The notes: generated by a model from the letters alone, not told the origin. Shown: positions 10,332 to 19,791, counted from the stretch's first letter. The stretch is 64,000 nucleotides of DNA from CAZOZP01 sp964584325 (GCA_964584325.1 CAZOZP010000001.1:1-64000); one strand, 5' to 3'. A program made the numbers and translations.

Positions 10332-11357
10332 ATGGAATACCTCAAAAAACAATTTGTGAAAATAGGTCATATTCTAAGGGCATATTTATTTAAAAAAGAT
10401 AATGAAAAAAAATGGATCTTCCTTAAAAATAAATATAAAGGGAAAAGAATATTTTTAATAGGGAACGGTCCCAGCCTTAATAATACCCCACTATATCTAT
10501 TAAAAAATGATTATACATTAGTATTTAATCGGTTCCATATGTTTTACGAAAGATTAAATTGGAAACCGAAGTTTTATATGTGTATTGATCCTGAAGTCCT
10601 TACCGATATCAGCAATGAAATAAATGAGAATTTAGAAAATTACGATTATGTGTTCTTACATTCACAACATTCTCAGAACATAAGAACTTCAGAAAATCTA
10701 CTATTCATGCATCCAATTGCTCGAGTCCCTTATTTTAGTGAAAGGTTACCTCTTGCCAGTGCGGGTGGTACCGTTGCATACATTGGTTTGCAGGTTTTAT
10801 TCTATTTGGGCTTTAAGGAGATTTACCTTATTGGTGTTGATCAAAATTATGTTATTCACGAAACAGCAAAAATAACATCTGGGATTAAGATTCAATCTCA
10901 GAATGATGATGATCCCAATCATTTTGATCCAAGATACTTTGGCAAGGGGAGAAAATATCACCAACCGGTATTAGATACACAAATCAGAATGATTAAAGCA
11001 TTTGAAAAGGCGGCAAGTGTTGCAAAGAGAAAAAATATTAAAATATTTAATGCTGGGATAAATGGTAAACTTGAAGTTTATCCAAGAATAGATTTTAATT
11101 CGCTTTTTAATTATTCTGAAAAGGAGAAATTTAATTTATTTGCTGAGACTTTTCAATTTATTCTAAAAGTTGATACTTTCAGTGAATTATCTGAAAAAGT
11201 CAATACCTTCACTGAGATTGGAGAAGCAATCAAATGCAAATCAATGTTTTTATTGAATATGAATACTAAAACCGAGGTTAGACTGAGTAACTATATAATG
11301 GAATATTACATATTTGGTCCTTATAATCAGTTATATTTATTTATTAAGAGACAATAA
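10332..11357 (+). CDS. DUF115/Maf-like protein, copy 1 (candidate glycosyltransferase)
   Basis: A 341-residue soluble protein. The core begins KGKRIFLIGNGPSLN near residues 36-50, a glycine-rich nucleotide-binding-like element typical of the DUF115 (MptE-like/MAF_flag10) family and also reminiscent of GT42 sialyltransferases. A second block, LGFKEIYLIGVDQNY, precedes NHFDPRYFGKG. In GT42 enzymes the equivalent positions bind the CMP-sugar and supply the catalytic His, but that link is inference here. Maf relatives transfer nonulosonic acids to flagellin; other DUF115 members are pterin pyrophosphokinases. It is the first of three paralogues in 5 kb and is the most A/T-rich of them. The function is probably sugar transfer. 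Confidence 0.75.
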   Translation: MEYLKKQFVKIGHILRAYLFKKDNEKKWIFLKNKYKGKRIFLIGNGPSLNNTPLYLLKNDYTLVFNRFHMFYERLNWKPKFYMCIDPEVLTDISNEINENLENYDYVFLHSQHSQNIRTSENLLFMHPIARVPYFSERLPLASAGGTVAYIGLQVLFYLGFKEIYLIGVDQNYVIHETAKITSGIKIQSQNDDDPNHFDPRYFGKGRKYHQPVLDTQIRMIKAFEKAASVAKRKNIKIFNAGINGKLEVYPRIDFNSLFNYSEKEKFNLFAETFQFILKVDTFSELSEKVNTFTEIGEAIKCKSMFLLNMNTKTEVRLSNYIMEYYIFGPYNQLYLFIKRQ

Positions 11358-11474
11358 AAATTTTCTAAGAACATTTGACCAGAACTACTTTCCAAAACTA
11401 TAATAGTTTTTAAGTTTAATGGTCTGGTTTCTTTGTTGACAAAAATATTTACAAAAATAAAAGAGATTAGTGTT

Positions 11475-12572
11475 ATGCTTATTCCGATACTCGATAAATC
11501 CAAATACATAATAACTGAAGAAGGTCTAATTACTTTTATAAAAAGGCTTTACCGGATCTTAGCGGTAAAAACGAGACGAAAGTTTTCTGATTCTTCTGAA
11601 GATGTAAAGAAATGGCTTACATTAAAAGATAAATTTAAGGGTAAGAGAGCTTTTCTTATTGGGAATGGCCCCTCAATAAACAGACTACCGCTGCATCTGC
11701 TTAAAGATGAATATGTGATTTGCTTTAATCATTTTACTTTGATGCTTGAAAGGCTTGGTTGGAAACCGCAATTCTACTGTATCACTGATGACCGAGTACT
11801 GACAGATATGGTGCCTGAAATTAATTCGGGAATTGCAGACCGGTTTCAATATTGTTTCTTTCCGGACCTTCATCCATATAATATCAATTACAAAAAACAA
11901 ATCAATCACAGAGAGAATATATTTTGGCTTTACCTCGATAAACTTGAATTCTCAAACAACCTTCCTTGGGCAGGTATAAATAAAACCGTGGCTAATGTCG
12001 GATTACAAATTCTGGCTTATTTGGGTTTTAATCCAATCTATATAATTGGTGTCGATTTGTCTTATGCGGCACACGGAAATGTTGATCAGCATAATAAAAG
12101 AGACCTTACTTCAAAGGAAGATAACGATCCTAACCATTTTGATCCGCGATATTTCGGCAAGGGGAAGGCTTATCATACACCCCGAATGGAAGAAACATAT
12201 AAACGCTTTGATGAAGGCAGGAAATTTTTCGATTCGATTGGTGTTAAAATCTTTAATGCCGGTCTTGGAGGTAATCTTAATTCGTTCGAAAGAGTTGAAT
12301 TCAGAAGTTTATTTAATCAAACCTCTGAAGAGGAACTTAAAATATTCCTTGAATCAATGAATATAAATGGCAAATTCGTTACAATTGAAGAAGCATTCCC
12401 TAAAGGAAGACTTTTAACAAATATTGAAGAGTTTAATGAAAATGATGATATCATAATTACTGATACAGATACCGCAATCAACCTGATTCAGAAAGCTGTT
12501 TTCACTCATATTCCACGCGGTCCGGTGCAAGGTAAATATGTATTTGAAAAAAGAAAAGAAAGGATAATCTGA
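11475..12572 (+). CDS. DUF115/Maf-like protein, copy 2
   Basis: A 365-residue paralogue of the previous gene. The shared blocks are KGKRAFLIGNGPSIN, ERLGWKPQFY, LGFNPIYIIGVDLSY and PNHFDPRYFGKGKAYH, the last almost identical to copy 1. Copy 1 and copy 2 therefore look like a local duplication or two donor-related transferases. I chose ATG 11475, which has a purine-rich AAGAGA upstream; the frame could also start at TTG 11433. The C-terminal 80 residues differ from copy 1 and may set acceptor choice. It is followed after 4 bases by the glycosidase gene, so the two are co-transcribed. Base composition is visibly less A/T-rich than in copy 1. Confidence 0.75.
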   Translation: MLIPILDKSKYIITEEGLITFIKRLYRILAVKTRRKFSDSSEDVKKWLTLKDKFKGKRAFLIGNGPSINRLPLHLLKDEYVICFNHFTLMLERLGWKPQFYCITDDRVLTDMVPEINSGIADRFQYCFFPDLHPYNINYKKQINHRENIFWLYLDKLEFSNNLPWAGINKTVANVGLQILAYLGFNPIYIIGVDLSYAAHGNVDQHNKRDLTSKEDNDPNHFDPRYFGKGKAYHTPRMEETYKRFDEGRKFFDSIGVKIFNAGLGGNLNSFERVEFRSLFNQTSEEELKIFLESMNINGKFVTIEEAFPKGRLLTNIEEFNENDDIIITDTDTAINLIQKAVFTHIPRGPVQGKYVFEKRKERII

Positions 12573-12576
12573 CATA

Positions 12577-14151
12577 ATGCCATATAGATTATTGCGTAAT
12601 GTTCTTATTGTATTTATAATTCTTTCAGTACGGACAATTGAAGGGAAAAAATCAGATTTCAAGCTAAAAAATCATTTTTTCATTTATAATAATGAGATTG
12701 TTCTTGAAATTGAAAATTATGAGAAGTACGAGATTGGAATAATATACGAGATCAGAAACGGATCCGGGATGAAGATAGCTGAAGGTTTGCCCGGGAAGAC
12801 TATCAGAGCCGGGAGGCTTCCGTTGGGGTGGTATAAAATTAGTCTGAAATACAGAAAGACCGGGGAAATCAGCAGGGAAGCTTTTTTTTCCGTGCTTCCA
12901 AAAACTTACAGAAAAGCAAATGCTTCGGAGTCGCCATTCGGAATTCATATAGAGCTCGACCAAAGGGGATTAAAAGGGATGCAGTATCTTGGTATTAAAA
13001 ACCTTCGGTTGCATGCATATGATTCAGATATTCTTAAATGGAAATCTGTTGAAAAAGTAAAGGGAGTATTTACATTTAATGAAGCTCCGTTGAAAATATT
13101 TTTTGAAAACGGGGTAAATATTCTTTCGGAACTAGGACAAACACCTGATTGGGCATCTGCAAAACCCGATGCTGTACCATATCCTCAAAAAGGCTTTTTC
13201 TTCGGAGCCGCTGCTCACAGACCTGTCGAAATGAAACATTGGGCAAATTATGTTAGTGAAACCGTGAAAAGATTTAACGGAAAAATCAGCTATTATGAAG
13301 TCTGGAATGAACCGGACATACATTTTTTCGTATCAGACAATAAATTTACTGATTATTCAGAATTGCTTAAAACTGCATATACGGAAATTAAAATGATTTC
13401 TGCCAAAATAAAAGTAGTTGCACCGGCTGCAGCCTATTTTCTTCATCCTGATCAGGTGAAAAAGATTCAGGGTATCCCGGACGAAAAAAAAGCAATGTAT
13501 AGGGATCCCTCATTTCTCCCGAAATTTTTAGTATCAGATCTTGATAAATATTATGATATATTTTCATTTCATCATTATCCGACAGTAAAGGGAAATTCTG
13601 TTTCCAAATCAGTAAGTATGATTGAAATGAAGGAAAAGTTTCAACCTGTTCTAAGCAAGGGAAAAGAGATCTGGATTACCGAGTTTAACGTGACAGGAGG
13701 AGACGGTTCATACAATGATGCCGAGTCTGAATTAAGATCTGATATTCTGGTTTATGAATCGCTTAAAATGCTTTACTGCGGAGTATCTAAAATATTTTTC
13801 TACAATGCCCGCGATCAGAAAGACCCGAACCAATATTCGAATATTATACATAAAGGGAGTCCGCAAAGAGTGTTTTCTGCCATTGCTTTCCTTACATTGG
13901 TTTATGACACCAGTCACAAAATGAGCGTAGAATCGTCAGACAGTGCGGATAAGTTTACGCTAAAATTCAATAATTACGATATAAATGTTTATTTTTGCAA
14001 AACCGATATGAAGTTTAATGCAGAACAAAACATAACCTTTACAGATAATCTGGGTTCGAGAATCAGCCCGCAATCAGGAAGTTATAATCTGAAACGCAAT
14101 CATATTTATTACAGGCTTGGTTCCGGAGTATATGAATCTTTAATTAAGTGA
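12577..14151 (+). CDS. secreted clan-A glycoside hydrolase (GH39-like)
   Basis: A 524-residue protein with a probable N-terminal signal or anchor segment (NVLIVFIILSV, residues 8-18). A beta-rich N-domain runs to about 115 and a TIM-barrel-like catalytic domain follows. YYEVWNEPDIHFF supplies the acid/base Glu245 in the NEP motif, and KEIWITEFN supplies a nucleophile-like Glu369. These are the two conserved positions of clan GH-A, and the overall pattern is closest to GH39. It may trim or release the polysaccharide made by this locus in the periplasm or outside the cell. Placement between two DUF115 genes, with gaps of 4 and 6 bases, argues for a linked role. The substrate is unknown. Confidence 0.8.
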   Translation: MPYRLLRNVLIVFIILSVRTIEGKKSDFKLKNHFFIYNNEIVLEIENYEKYEIGIIYEIRNGSGMKIAEGLPGKTIRAGRLPLGWYKISLKYRKTGEISREAFFSVLPKTYRKANASESPFGIHIELDQRGLKGMQYLGIKNLRLHAYDSDILKWKSVEKVKGVFTFNEAPLKIFFENGVNILSELGQTPDWASAKPDAVPYPQKGFFFGAAAHRPVEMKHWANYVSETVKRFNGKISYYEVWNEPDIHFFVSDNKFTDYSELLKTAYTEIKMISAKIKVVAPAAAYFLHPDQVKKIQGIPDEKKAMYRDPSFLPKFLVSDLDKYYDIFSFHHYPTVKGNSVSKSVSMIEMKEKFQPVLSKGKEIWITEFNVTGGDGSYNDAESELRSDILVYESLKMLYCGVSKIFFYNARDQKDPNQYSNIIHKGSPQRVFSAIAFLTLVYDTSHKMSVESSDSADKFTLKFNNYDINVYFCKTDMKFNAEQNITFTDNLGSRISPQSGSYNLKRNHIYYRLGSGVYESLIK

Positions 14152-14157
14152 AACAAT

Positions 14158-14976
14158 ATGAGCAGACTCGAGTACATAAAAAAAATAAAACTTAGTGAAA
14201 TATCATTTACGCGTATAAAAGAGGCAATAGAACGCAGAGCTGTTGATCTGCCTCATAAAATATTGTGGGAAATACCTGCCGGTATGTCTGCGAAAAACAA
14301 GAAACTTCTTTCGGGGTACAAAGACAAGCACAAAGGGGAACGATGTTTTATAATGGCCAATGGTCCGAGTCTTTCAGGTATGGATCTTTCTCCATTGAAA
14401 AACGAATTTACATTCGGAATGAACAGAATTTATCTTCTGAAAGATAAAATCGGATTTCTCCCGACTTATCTGGCAGTTACAGATGTAAAGATTCAGCTTG
14501 CACAATTTGCTGAAGAATTGCAGAATCTTGATACGGTAAGATTTTTTAACTGGGCAGGAAGAAAGTATTTCACCCAAGATGACAGGATAGTTTACTTCAG
14601 ACAATCATTTAAAACACGTTTTGCGGAAAATCCGGTTAACGGATTATGGGGCGGACACAGTGTTACAAACATTTGCATTCAGCTTGCTAATTTTATGGGA
14701 TTTTCCACAATTATTCTAATCGGGAAAGACCACAACTATGAACAAAAAGGCACGCCGGGAAAAATAATCGTTAGCGACGGAACAGAAAAGAATCATTTCA
14801 TAAATAATTATTATAAAAAAGGAATGATCTGGAGAATACCAGATTATAAAGGTGAAGAACTTGGATACACAATGGCGCGGAGAGCAATAGAATCAGACGG
14901 CAGGAAAATACTTGATGCGACGGTAAACGGCAAACTCGAAGTTTTTGATAAAGTTAATTATAAAGATTTGTTTTAA
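14158..14976 (+). CDS. DUF115/Maf-like protein, copy 3 (short form)
   Basis: A 272-residue member of the same family as the genes at 10332 and 11475, but shorter and more divergent. The nucleotide-binding-like motif is now MANGPSLSGMD, the second block is MGFSTIILIGKDHNY, and the DPRYFGKG block is replaced by KNHFINNYYKKG. The ending KILDATVNGKLEVF parallels NAGINGKLEVY of copy 1. It therefore keeps the fold but has probably changed substrate or acceptor. It lies 15 bases upstream of the transketolase gene, at the junction between the transferase block and the putative sugar-precursor block. A transferase for that pathway's product is a plausible but unproven role. Confidence 0.74.
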   Translation: MSRLEYIKKIKLSEISFTRIKEAIERRAVDLPHKILWEIPAGMSAKNKKLLSGYKDKHKGERCFIMANGPSLSGMDLSPLKNEFTFGMNRIYLLKDKIGFLPTYLAVTDVKIQLAQFAEELQNLDTVRFFNWAGRKYFTQDDRIVYFRQSFKTRFAENPVNGLWGGHSVTNICIQLANFMGFSTIILIGKDHNYEQKGTPGKIIVSDGTEKNHFINNYYKKGMIWRIPDYKGEELGYTMARRAIESDGRKILDATVNGKLEVFDKVNYKDLF

Positions 14977-14991
14977 TACGACAGGGAAATA

Positions 14992-16980
14992 ATGAATAAC
15001 AACTTACGGACCGATGATACGGATATAAGAGCAATCAACAATATTAAATGCCTTGTGATGGATACAGTTAAAAAGGCTAATTCAGGTCATACAGGCGGAG
15101 CATTTTCTTCTGCTGATTTTATTTACGTTCTGTACAAAGAATTTCTTTCATTTGACCCTTCTGATCCGGCCTGGATAAATCGGGATAGATTCGTTCTTTC
15201 AGCCGGTCATGAATCGGCTCTTTTGTATTCAATATTTTCATTTATCGGATGGCTTACAACAGAGGATTTAAAGAATTTCAGACAGTATGGGTCTAGAACT
15301 CCCGGGCATCCCGAGTTCGGACATACACCCGGTGTTGATGCAACTACAGGACCTCTCGGACAGGGATTCGGAAATGCTGTAGGGATGGCTGTTGCTGAAT
15401 CATACCTGAGTGAGATTTTCGGGCAAGATATAATAAACCACCATACATATTGCTTATTCGGAGACGGAGATATTCAGGAATCGGTGAGTTTAGGAGCTGC
15501 TTCTCTTGCAGGGAATTGGGGATTAAATAAACTGATATGTTTTTACGATTCAAACAATGCTCAGATATCCGGTAAAGTAAGCAGAGCTGACTCAAACGAT
15601 TATGCTTCGATTTTCAGGGCTATGAATTGGAATGTTATTGAAATTGACGGCCATAATCTTGAAAAAATAAGAGAAGCCTTAAAACAGGCTATTGCGGAAA
15701 AATCGAGACCTACACTGATAATTGGCAAAACAATAATGGCTAAAGGCTCTTTTTCTATGGAAGGCAGCGAAGAAACTCACGGTGTACCTCTTCCTTCCGA
15801 TGAAATCGAAAAAACAAAAGAAAAATTCGGTTTTGCCGGAAAAGAAAGTTTCTATATTGGTAAAGAAGAACTTAGTGTATTCAGGGAAAATTTTAGAAAA
15901 AAGTCTGATGCTGCAACAGATTGGAAGAAAAAGATATCAGACAAGTTACAAGATGATTTATTTCGCAGTGAGTGGGAAAGAGCATTTCATAACAAAGATA
16001 AAAACTATATGCCCGAATACTATCCTGTAGGCTCGTCTGCGGCAACAAGAGAAGCCTTCGGGAAATTTGTTTCTGATTACGGAAAAACAAACAAGTATTT
16101 TATTGGCGGTTCTGCAGACCTCGATCCTTCTGTAGGTCTTAATAAATTCATAAAGGAATTCAAGGACTATAACTCTGAAAACAGAAGCGGAAGGAATCTT
16201 GCATTCGGCGTAAGAGAATTTCCTATGGGAGTAATCAATAACGGAATTGCATTGCACGGCGGATTAAAATCATTTGGTGCCACTTTCCTTGTTTTTTCTG
16301 ATTATGAAAGGCCTGCTGTCAGAATGAGAGCACTTCAGGGAATTCCTGTAATTTCAGATTTCACTCACGATTCAATATTTGTAGGAGAAGACGGACCTAC
16401 ACATCAGCCTGTGGAGCATATTATGGCATTAAGAGCAATACCCGGACTGCTTGTTTTCCGTCCCGCAGATGCGAATGAAACACTGGACTGCTGCAAAATT
16501 GCATTCGAAATGGAGAGCACTCCGTCTGTGATGATTCTTTCACGGCAAAAACTTCCGCTGATAGAAAGAAATAAATATAAAACAACAGGAGATGCCGAAA
16601 AAGGCGCATATATCATATCCGGCAGTGAAGCAGAACCTGATATCATAATATTTGCAACCGGTTCGGAAGTTCATACAGCCTTAAAAGTAAAAGATATGTT
16701 TACGGAGAAAAGTATTTCTGTAGTTAATGTTGTTTCCTGGGAATTATTTGACAGGCAAGATAAGGAATATAAAGAAAGTATTCTTAATAGAAATGTTTGT
16801 CGCAGAGTTTCAATTGAAGCGGGAGTTACAATAGGCTGGCAGAAATTTACCGGGATGGACGGACTTAATATTGGGATCGATTCATTTGGGGCATCAGGAC
16901 CTGCAGAAATTCTTGAAGACAGATTTAACCTTTCGGCAGATAAGGTATTTGGCAAAATAAAAGAGTTTTACAACATATAA
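14992..16980 (+). CDS. tkt: transketolase, full length
   Basis: A 662-residue single-chain transketolase with all three domains. The thiamine-diphosphate motif GDGDIQE (residues 157-163) ends at the Asn pair in YDSNNAQISG. Conserved histidines lie in SGHTGGA (His33), AGHES (His72) and PGHPEFGHTPG. The pyrimidine domain has DFTHDSIFVGEDGPTHQP. The enzyme moves two-carbon ketol units between sugar phosphates and makes sedoheptulose 7-phosphate from ribose 5-phosphate and xylulose 5-phosphate. Placement inside a sugar-precursor cluster, with a phosphoheptose-isomerase-like and a sugar-phosphate-cyclase-like gene, suggests a dedicated copy supplying C7 sugar. A housekeeping role cannot be excluded. 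Confidence 0.92.
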   Translation: MNNNLRTDDTDIRAINNIKCLVMDTVKKANSGHTGGAFSSADFIYVLYKEFLSFDPSDPAWINRDRFVLSAGHESALLYSIFSFIGWLTTEDLKNFRQYGSRTPGHPEFGHTPGVDATTGPLGQGFGNAVGMAVAESYLSEIFGQDIINHHTYCLFGDGDIQESVSLGAASLAGNWGLNKLICFYDSNNAQISGKVSRADSNDYASIFRAMNWNVIEIDGHNLEKIREALKQAIAEKSRPTLIIGKTIMAKGSFSMEGSEETHGVPLPSDEIEKTKEKFGFAGKESFYIGKEELSVFRENFRKKSDAATDWKKKISDKLQDDLFRSEWERAFHNKDKNYMPEYYPVGSSAATREAFGKFVSDYGKTNKYFIGGSADLDPSVGLNKFIKEFKDYNSENRSGRNLAFGVREFPMGVINNGIALHGGLKSFGATFLVFSDYERPAVRMRALQGIPVISDFTHDSIFVGEDGPTHQPVEHIMALRAIPGLLVFRPADANETLDCCKIAFEMESTPSVMILSRQKLPLIERNKYKTTGDAEKGAYIISGSEAEPDIIIFATGSEVHTALKVKDMFTEKSISVVNVVSWELFDRQDKEYKESILNRNVCRRVSIEAGVTIGWQKFTGMDGLNIGIDSFGASGPAEILEDRFNLSADKVFGKIKEFYNI

Positions 16981-16988
16981 GGCTTAAC

Positions 16989-17753
16989 ATGATTGATTTA
17001 AAATCTAAATTAAAAAATAAGGAAGTTACTTTCGGTTCCTGGCTTTCTTTTGCATATTTGCCAATTGTTGAAATTATGGCAAAACAGTTCGATTGGCTTG
17101 TAATAGATATGGAACATACCTGTACAGATTTTGAACGCGCATTCCAAATGATTCAGGTAACGGATCTTGCAGGTTCATTACCTTTAGTAAGAGTAGGTAA
17201 AAATGACGAACTGCTGATTAAAAGAGTAATGGACAGCGGTGCAGCCGGAGTGCTTGTTCCAATGGTAAATACAAAAGAAGAAGCTGAAGCTGCAGTTGCA
17301 TATACAAAATATCCGCCTAAAGGTAAACGAGGAGTAGGCCTTTTTAGAGCACAAAAATACGGACAAGGCTTCCCGGAATATAAACAATGGGTAGAGGAAA
17401 AGAGTGTAGTTATTGTTCAGATTGAACATATAAAAGCCGTAGAAAATCTTGATGAAATTCTTTCGGTTGAAGGAGTGGACGGATTTATTGTAGGTCCGTA
17501 TGACTTGAGCGGATCTATTGGTCATCCGGGTAATTTTGAACATCCTCTGATGCTTGAAGCTTTGAATGTACTTTCCGATAAGATTCGCAATCATCCCAAA
17601 CCCGGTGGGTACCATATCGTACATCCAACTGAAGCAATAGTTAAGCAGAAACTGGATGAAGGCTACAAATTTATTGCTTATGGTGTTGATGAGATATTCT
17701 TTACCGAAAGATTAAAACAAGAAAATGAGATACTAAAAAAGTTCGGAGCATAA
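16989..17753 (+). CDS. HpcH/HpaI-family class II aldolase
   Basis: A 254-residue TIM-barrel aldolase of the HpcH/HpaI (2-keto-3-deoxy acid) family. The conserved residues are visible: DMEH (His43), LVRVG (Arg68), the metal-binding Glu146 in VQIEH and Asp172 in GPYDLSGSIG. Family members cleave or form 2-keto-3-deoxy acids from pyruvate (or glyoxylate-type ketoacids) and an aldehyde. In this context it could build a 2-keto-3-deoxy sugar acid or make a small chain-extension unit; which one cannot be told. It starts 8 bases after tkt and ends one base before the next gene, so these genes form one transcript. Confidence 0.88.
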   Translation: MIDLKSKLKNKEVTFGSWLSFAYLPIVEIMAKQFDWLVIDMEHTCTDFERAFQMIQVTDLAGSLPLVRVGKNDELLIKRVMDSGAAGVLVPMVNTKEEAEAAVAYTKYPPKGKRGVGLFRAQKYGQGFPEYKQWVEEKSVVIVQIEHIKAVENLDEILSVEGVDGFIVGPYDLSGSIGHPGNFEHPLMLEALNVLSDKIRNHPKPGGYHIVHPTEAIVKQKLDEGYKFIAYGVDEIFFTERLKQENEILKKFGA

Positions 17754-17754
17754 A

Positions 17755-18672
17755 ATGAAAGTATTATTATCGCCTTCATCGTTCGGCGAGTGTGGCAGCG
17801 ATCCAATTGATTTATTAAAACAGAATCACATAGAAATAGTTGATAATCCGTATAAAAGAAAACTTACCGAAGACGAAGTTATTGAATTAGCAAAAGGATG
17901 TATCGGAATAGTTGCAGGAGTTGAACCTCTTAACAAAAAAGTTATGGATAGTTTACCCGAACTTAAATGCATAAGCAGAGTAGGTGTGGGTATGGATAGC
18001 GTTGATCTTGAATATGCAGCGCAAAAAGGAATTAAGGTTGTTAATACTCCTGATGGACCAACCAGACCTGTTGCAGAATTAACACTTGCTCTTGCTTTTG
18101 ACTTACTAAGAAGAGTTTCTGCCGCCGATAGGAACATTCGATCAGGCAAATGGAAAAAACAAGTCGGATTTCTGCTTGAAGGGAAGAAAATAGGCATTAT
18201 AGGCTTAGGCCGAATCGGCAAAATGACCGCAGGATTTTTCCGTGCATTAGGAAATGAAGTAATCGGATTTGATCCTTATAAAGATGAGAATTGGTCTTCA
18301 GTTTCAGGGGTTAAATATGTTGAACTTGAAGAACTTCTAAAAGAAGCTGACATAGTTACTATTCACGTGCCGGGAAACAAAGATAAATCTCCGGTAATCT
18401 CAGCAAAAGAACTTTCGTTAATGAAATCTTCTGCAATGATAATAAATGTATCAAGAGGAGGAGTAGTTGATGAAGAAGCACTCTATAATTCACTCAAAGA
18501 AGGCAAAATAGCCGCTGCCGGTATAGATGTATTTAGTCAGGAGCCTTATTCGGGTAAATTAATAGAACTTGATAATGTTGTGCTAACGCCTCATTTAGGC
18601 TCTTATGCAGAGGAAGCAAAACTAAAAATGGAAACAGATGCTGTAAAGAATTTTCTTAGCTGTGTTTTGTGA
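17755..18672 (+). CDS. D-isomer-specific 2-hydroxyacid dehydrogenase (phosphoglycerate-dehydrogenase-like)
   Basis: A 305-residue NAD-dependent dehydrogenase. The Rossmann motif GIIGLGRIGKM is followed by an Asp in FDPY, indicating NAD preference. The catalytic Arg lies in NVSRGGVV, the Glu in FSQEPY and the His in LTPHLGSY, so the catalytic set is complete. It lacks the ACT regulatory domain of biosynthetic SerA, which argues for a role in this cluster rather than in serine synthesis. It probably interconverts a 2-keto acid and a D-2-hydroxy acid, perhaps linked to the product or substrate of the adjacent aldolase. The 78-base gap after it is the largest inside this gene run. Confidence 0.88.
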   Translation: MKVLLSPSSFGECGSDPIDLLKQNHIEIVDNPYKRKLTEDEVIELAKGCIGIVAGVEPLNKKVMDSLPELKCISRVGVGMDSVDLEYAAQKGIKVVNTPDGPTRPVAELTLALAFDLLRRVSAADRNIRSGKWKKQVGFLLEGKKIGIIGLGRIGKMTAGFFRALGNEVIGFDPYKDENWSSVSGVKYVELEELLKEADIVTIHVPGNKDKSPVISAKELSLMKSSAMIINVSRGGVVDEEALYNSLKEGKIAAAGIDVFSQEPYSGKLIELDNVVLTPHLGSYAEEAKLKMETDAVKNFLSCVL

Positions 18673-18750
18673 TAAAGAATAACCGAGACATTTTTTATTT
18701 TAATATTTAAAAGCTTTAGGTTAAATTGGTGTTTTTAAAATTTATAGTTG

Positions 18751-19791
18751 ATGAAAATGATTGAATTAAAATTCGGAATTATAGGTTACGGAAAAATCGG
18801 AAGGCTCAGGAAATCCATAATTGAAGAACATAAACTGGGAAAAGTAATTGCTTTAAGCGATCCGTTTTATGACTTTAAAGAAGAAAAAGACAATTATGAA
18901 GTATTTACCGATTACAACGAACTTCTGAAAACAGATATAAACTGTGTTGTAATTGCCACACCGAATCATATTACACCTCTTGCAGTAATTGCCGCATTAA
19001 AGGCGGGGAAACATATATTTTGCGAAAAACCTCCGGGAAGAAACCTTAATGACGTGCTTGAAATAGAAAAAGCATATAATGAAACAAAAGGTCTTAAACT
19101 CAAATTCGGTTTTAATCACCGCGAGCATGAAAGTGTTATAAATGCATACCGTATAATGAAAAGTGGAAGAATGGGAAGGCTGATGTGGGCAAGAGGCTTA
19201 TACGGGAAATCAGGCGGAGTAAACTTTACAAATGAATGGAGAAGCAATAAGGATATGGCCGGCGGCGGTATTCTTTTGGACCAGGGAATTCATATGATTG
19301 ATTTACTTAATTATTTTTTCGGCGGATTTAATGAGGTAAAGAGTTTTGTTTCACAAACATATTGGGATATTCCTCTCGAAGACAACGCCTTTATTCTTCT
19401 TAAGAATGATAATAATCAATTTGCATCATTCCACTCTTCATCAACTCAGTGGAAACATATTTTCAGACTAGAGTTGTTTTTTACTGAAGGCTATATGGTA
19501 CTTTCCGGATTACTTACAGGCAGCAGAAGTTACGGACGGGAAACACTTATAATAGCAAGAAGGCAATTTGAAGATGAAATTGAAGTAGCCGGAAATCCTG
19601 ATGAAGAAGAAATATTTTTTGACAAAGACCGTTCATTTGAAAGAGAGATGATAGACTTTTATGATGCGTTCAAGGAAAATCGTGATATAGTAAAAGGTAA
19701 TATTCAGGACGCAATAAAAGCTATGGAACTTATAGACAGAATTTATAAATCTGATCCTTCCTGGATGGATAAATTAACTGAGAGGAATTAA
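18751..19791 (+). CDS. Gfo/Idh/MocA-family oxidoreductase
   Basis: A 346-residue NAD(P)-dependent sugar oxidoreductase. The dinucleotide-binding motif GIIGYGKIG is at the N-terminus, the EKPPGRN motif carries the conserved Lys, and GILLDQGIHMIDL carries the catalytic-type His. Members oxidize or reduce ring hydroxyls of sugars, inositols and nucleotide sugars. It fits a dehydrogenation or epimerization step in the surrounding pathway, and cyclitol-type substrates are common in the family. I chose ATG 18751; ATG 18757 and a TTG at 18748 are alternatives. The stop shares one base with the next start (TAATG). Confidence 0.88.
   Translation: MKMIELKFGIIGYGKIGRLRKSIIEEHKLGKVIALSDPFYDFKEEKDNYEVFTDYNELLKTDINCVVIATPNHITPLAVIAALKAGKHIFCEKPPGRNLNDVLEIEKAYNETKGLKLKFGFNHREHESVINAYRIMKSGRMGRLMWARGLYGKSGGVNFTNEWRSNKDMAGGGILLDQGIHMIDLLNYFFGGFNEVKSFVSQTYWDIPLEDNAFILLKNDNNQFASFHSSSTQWKHIFRLELFFTEGYMVLSGLLTGSRSYGRETLIIARRQFEDEIEVAGNPDEEEIFFDKDRSFEREMIDFYDAFKENRDIVKGNIQDAIKAMELIDRIYKSDPSWMDKLTERN

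Noticed and set aside
11433..11475. TTG 11433 as start of DUF115 copy 2
   Set aside because: ATG 11475 has a purine-rich upstream and the extra 14 residues are not matched in copy 1.
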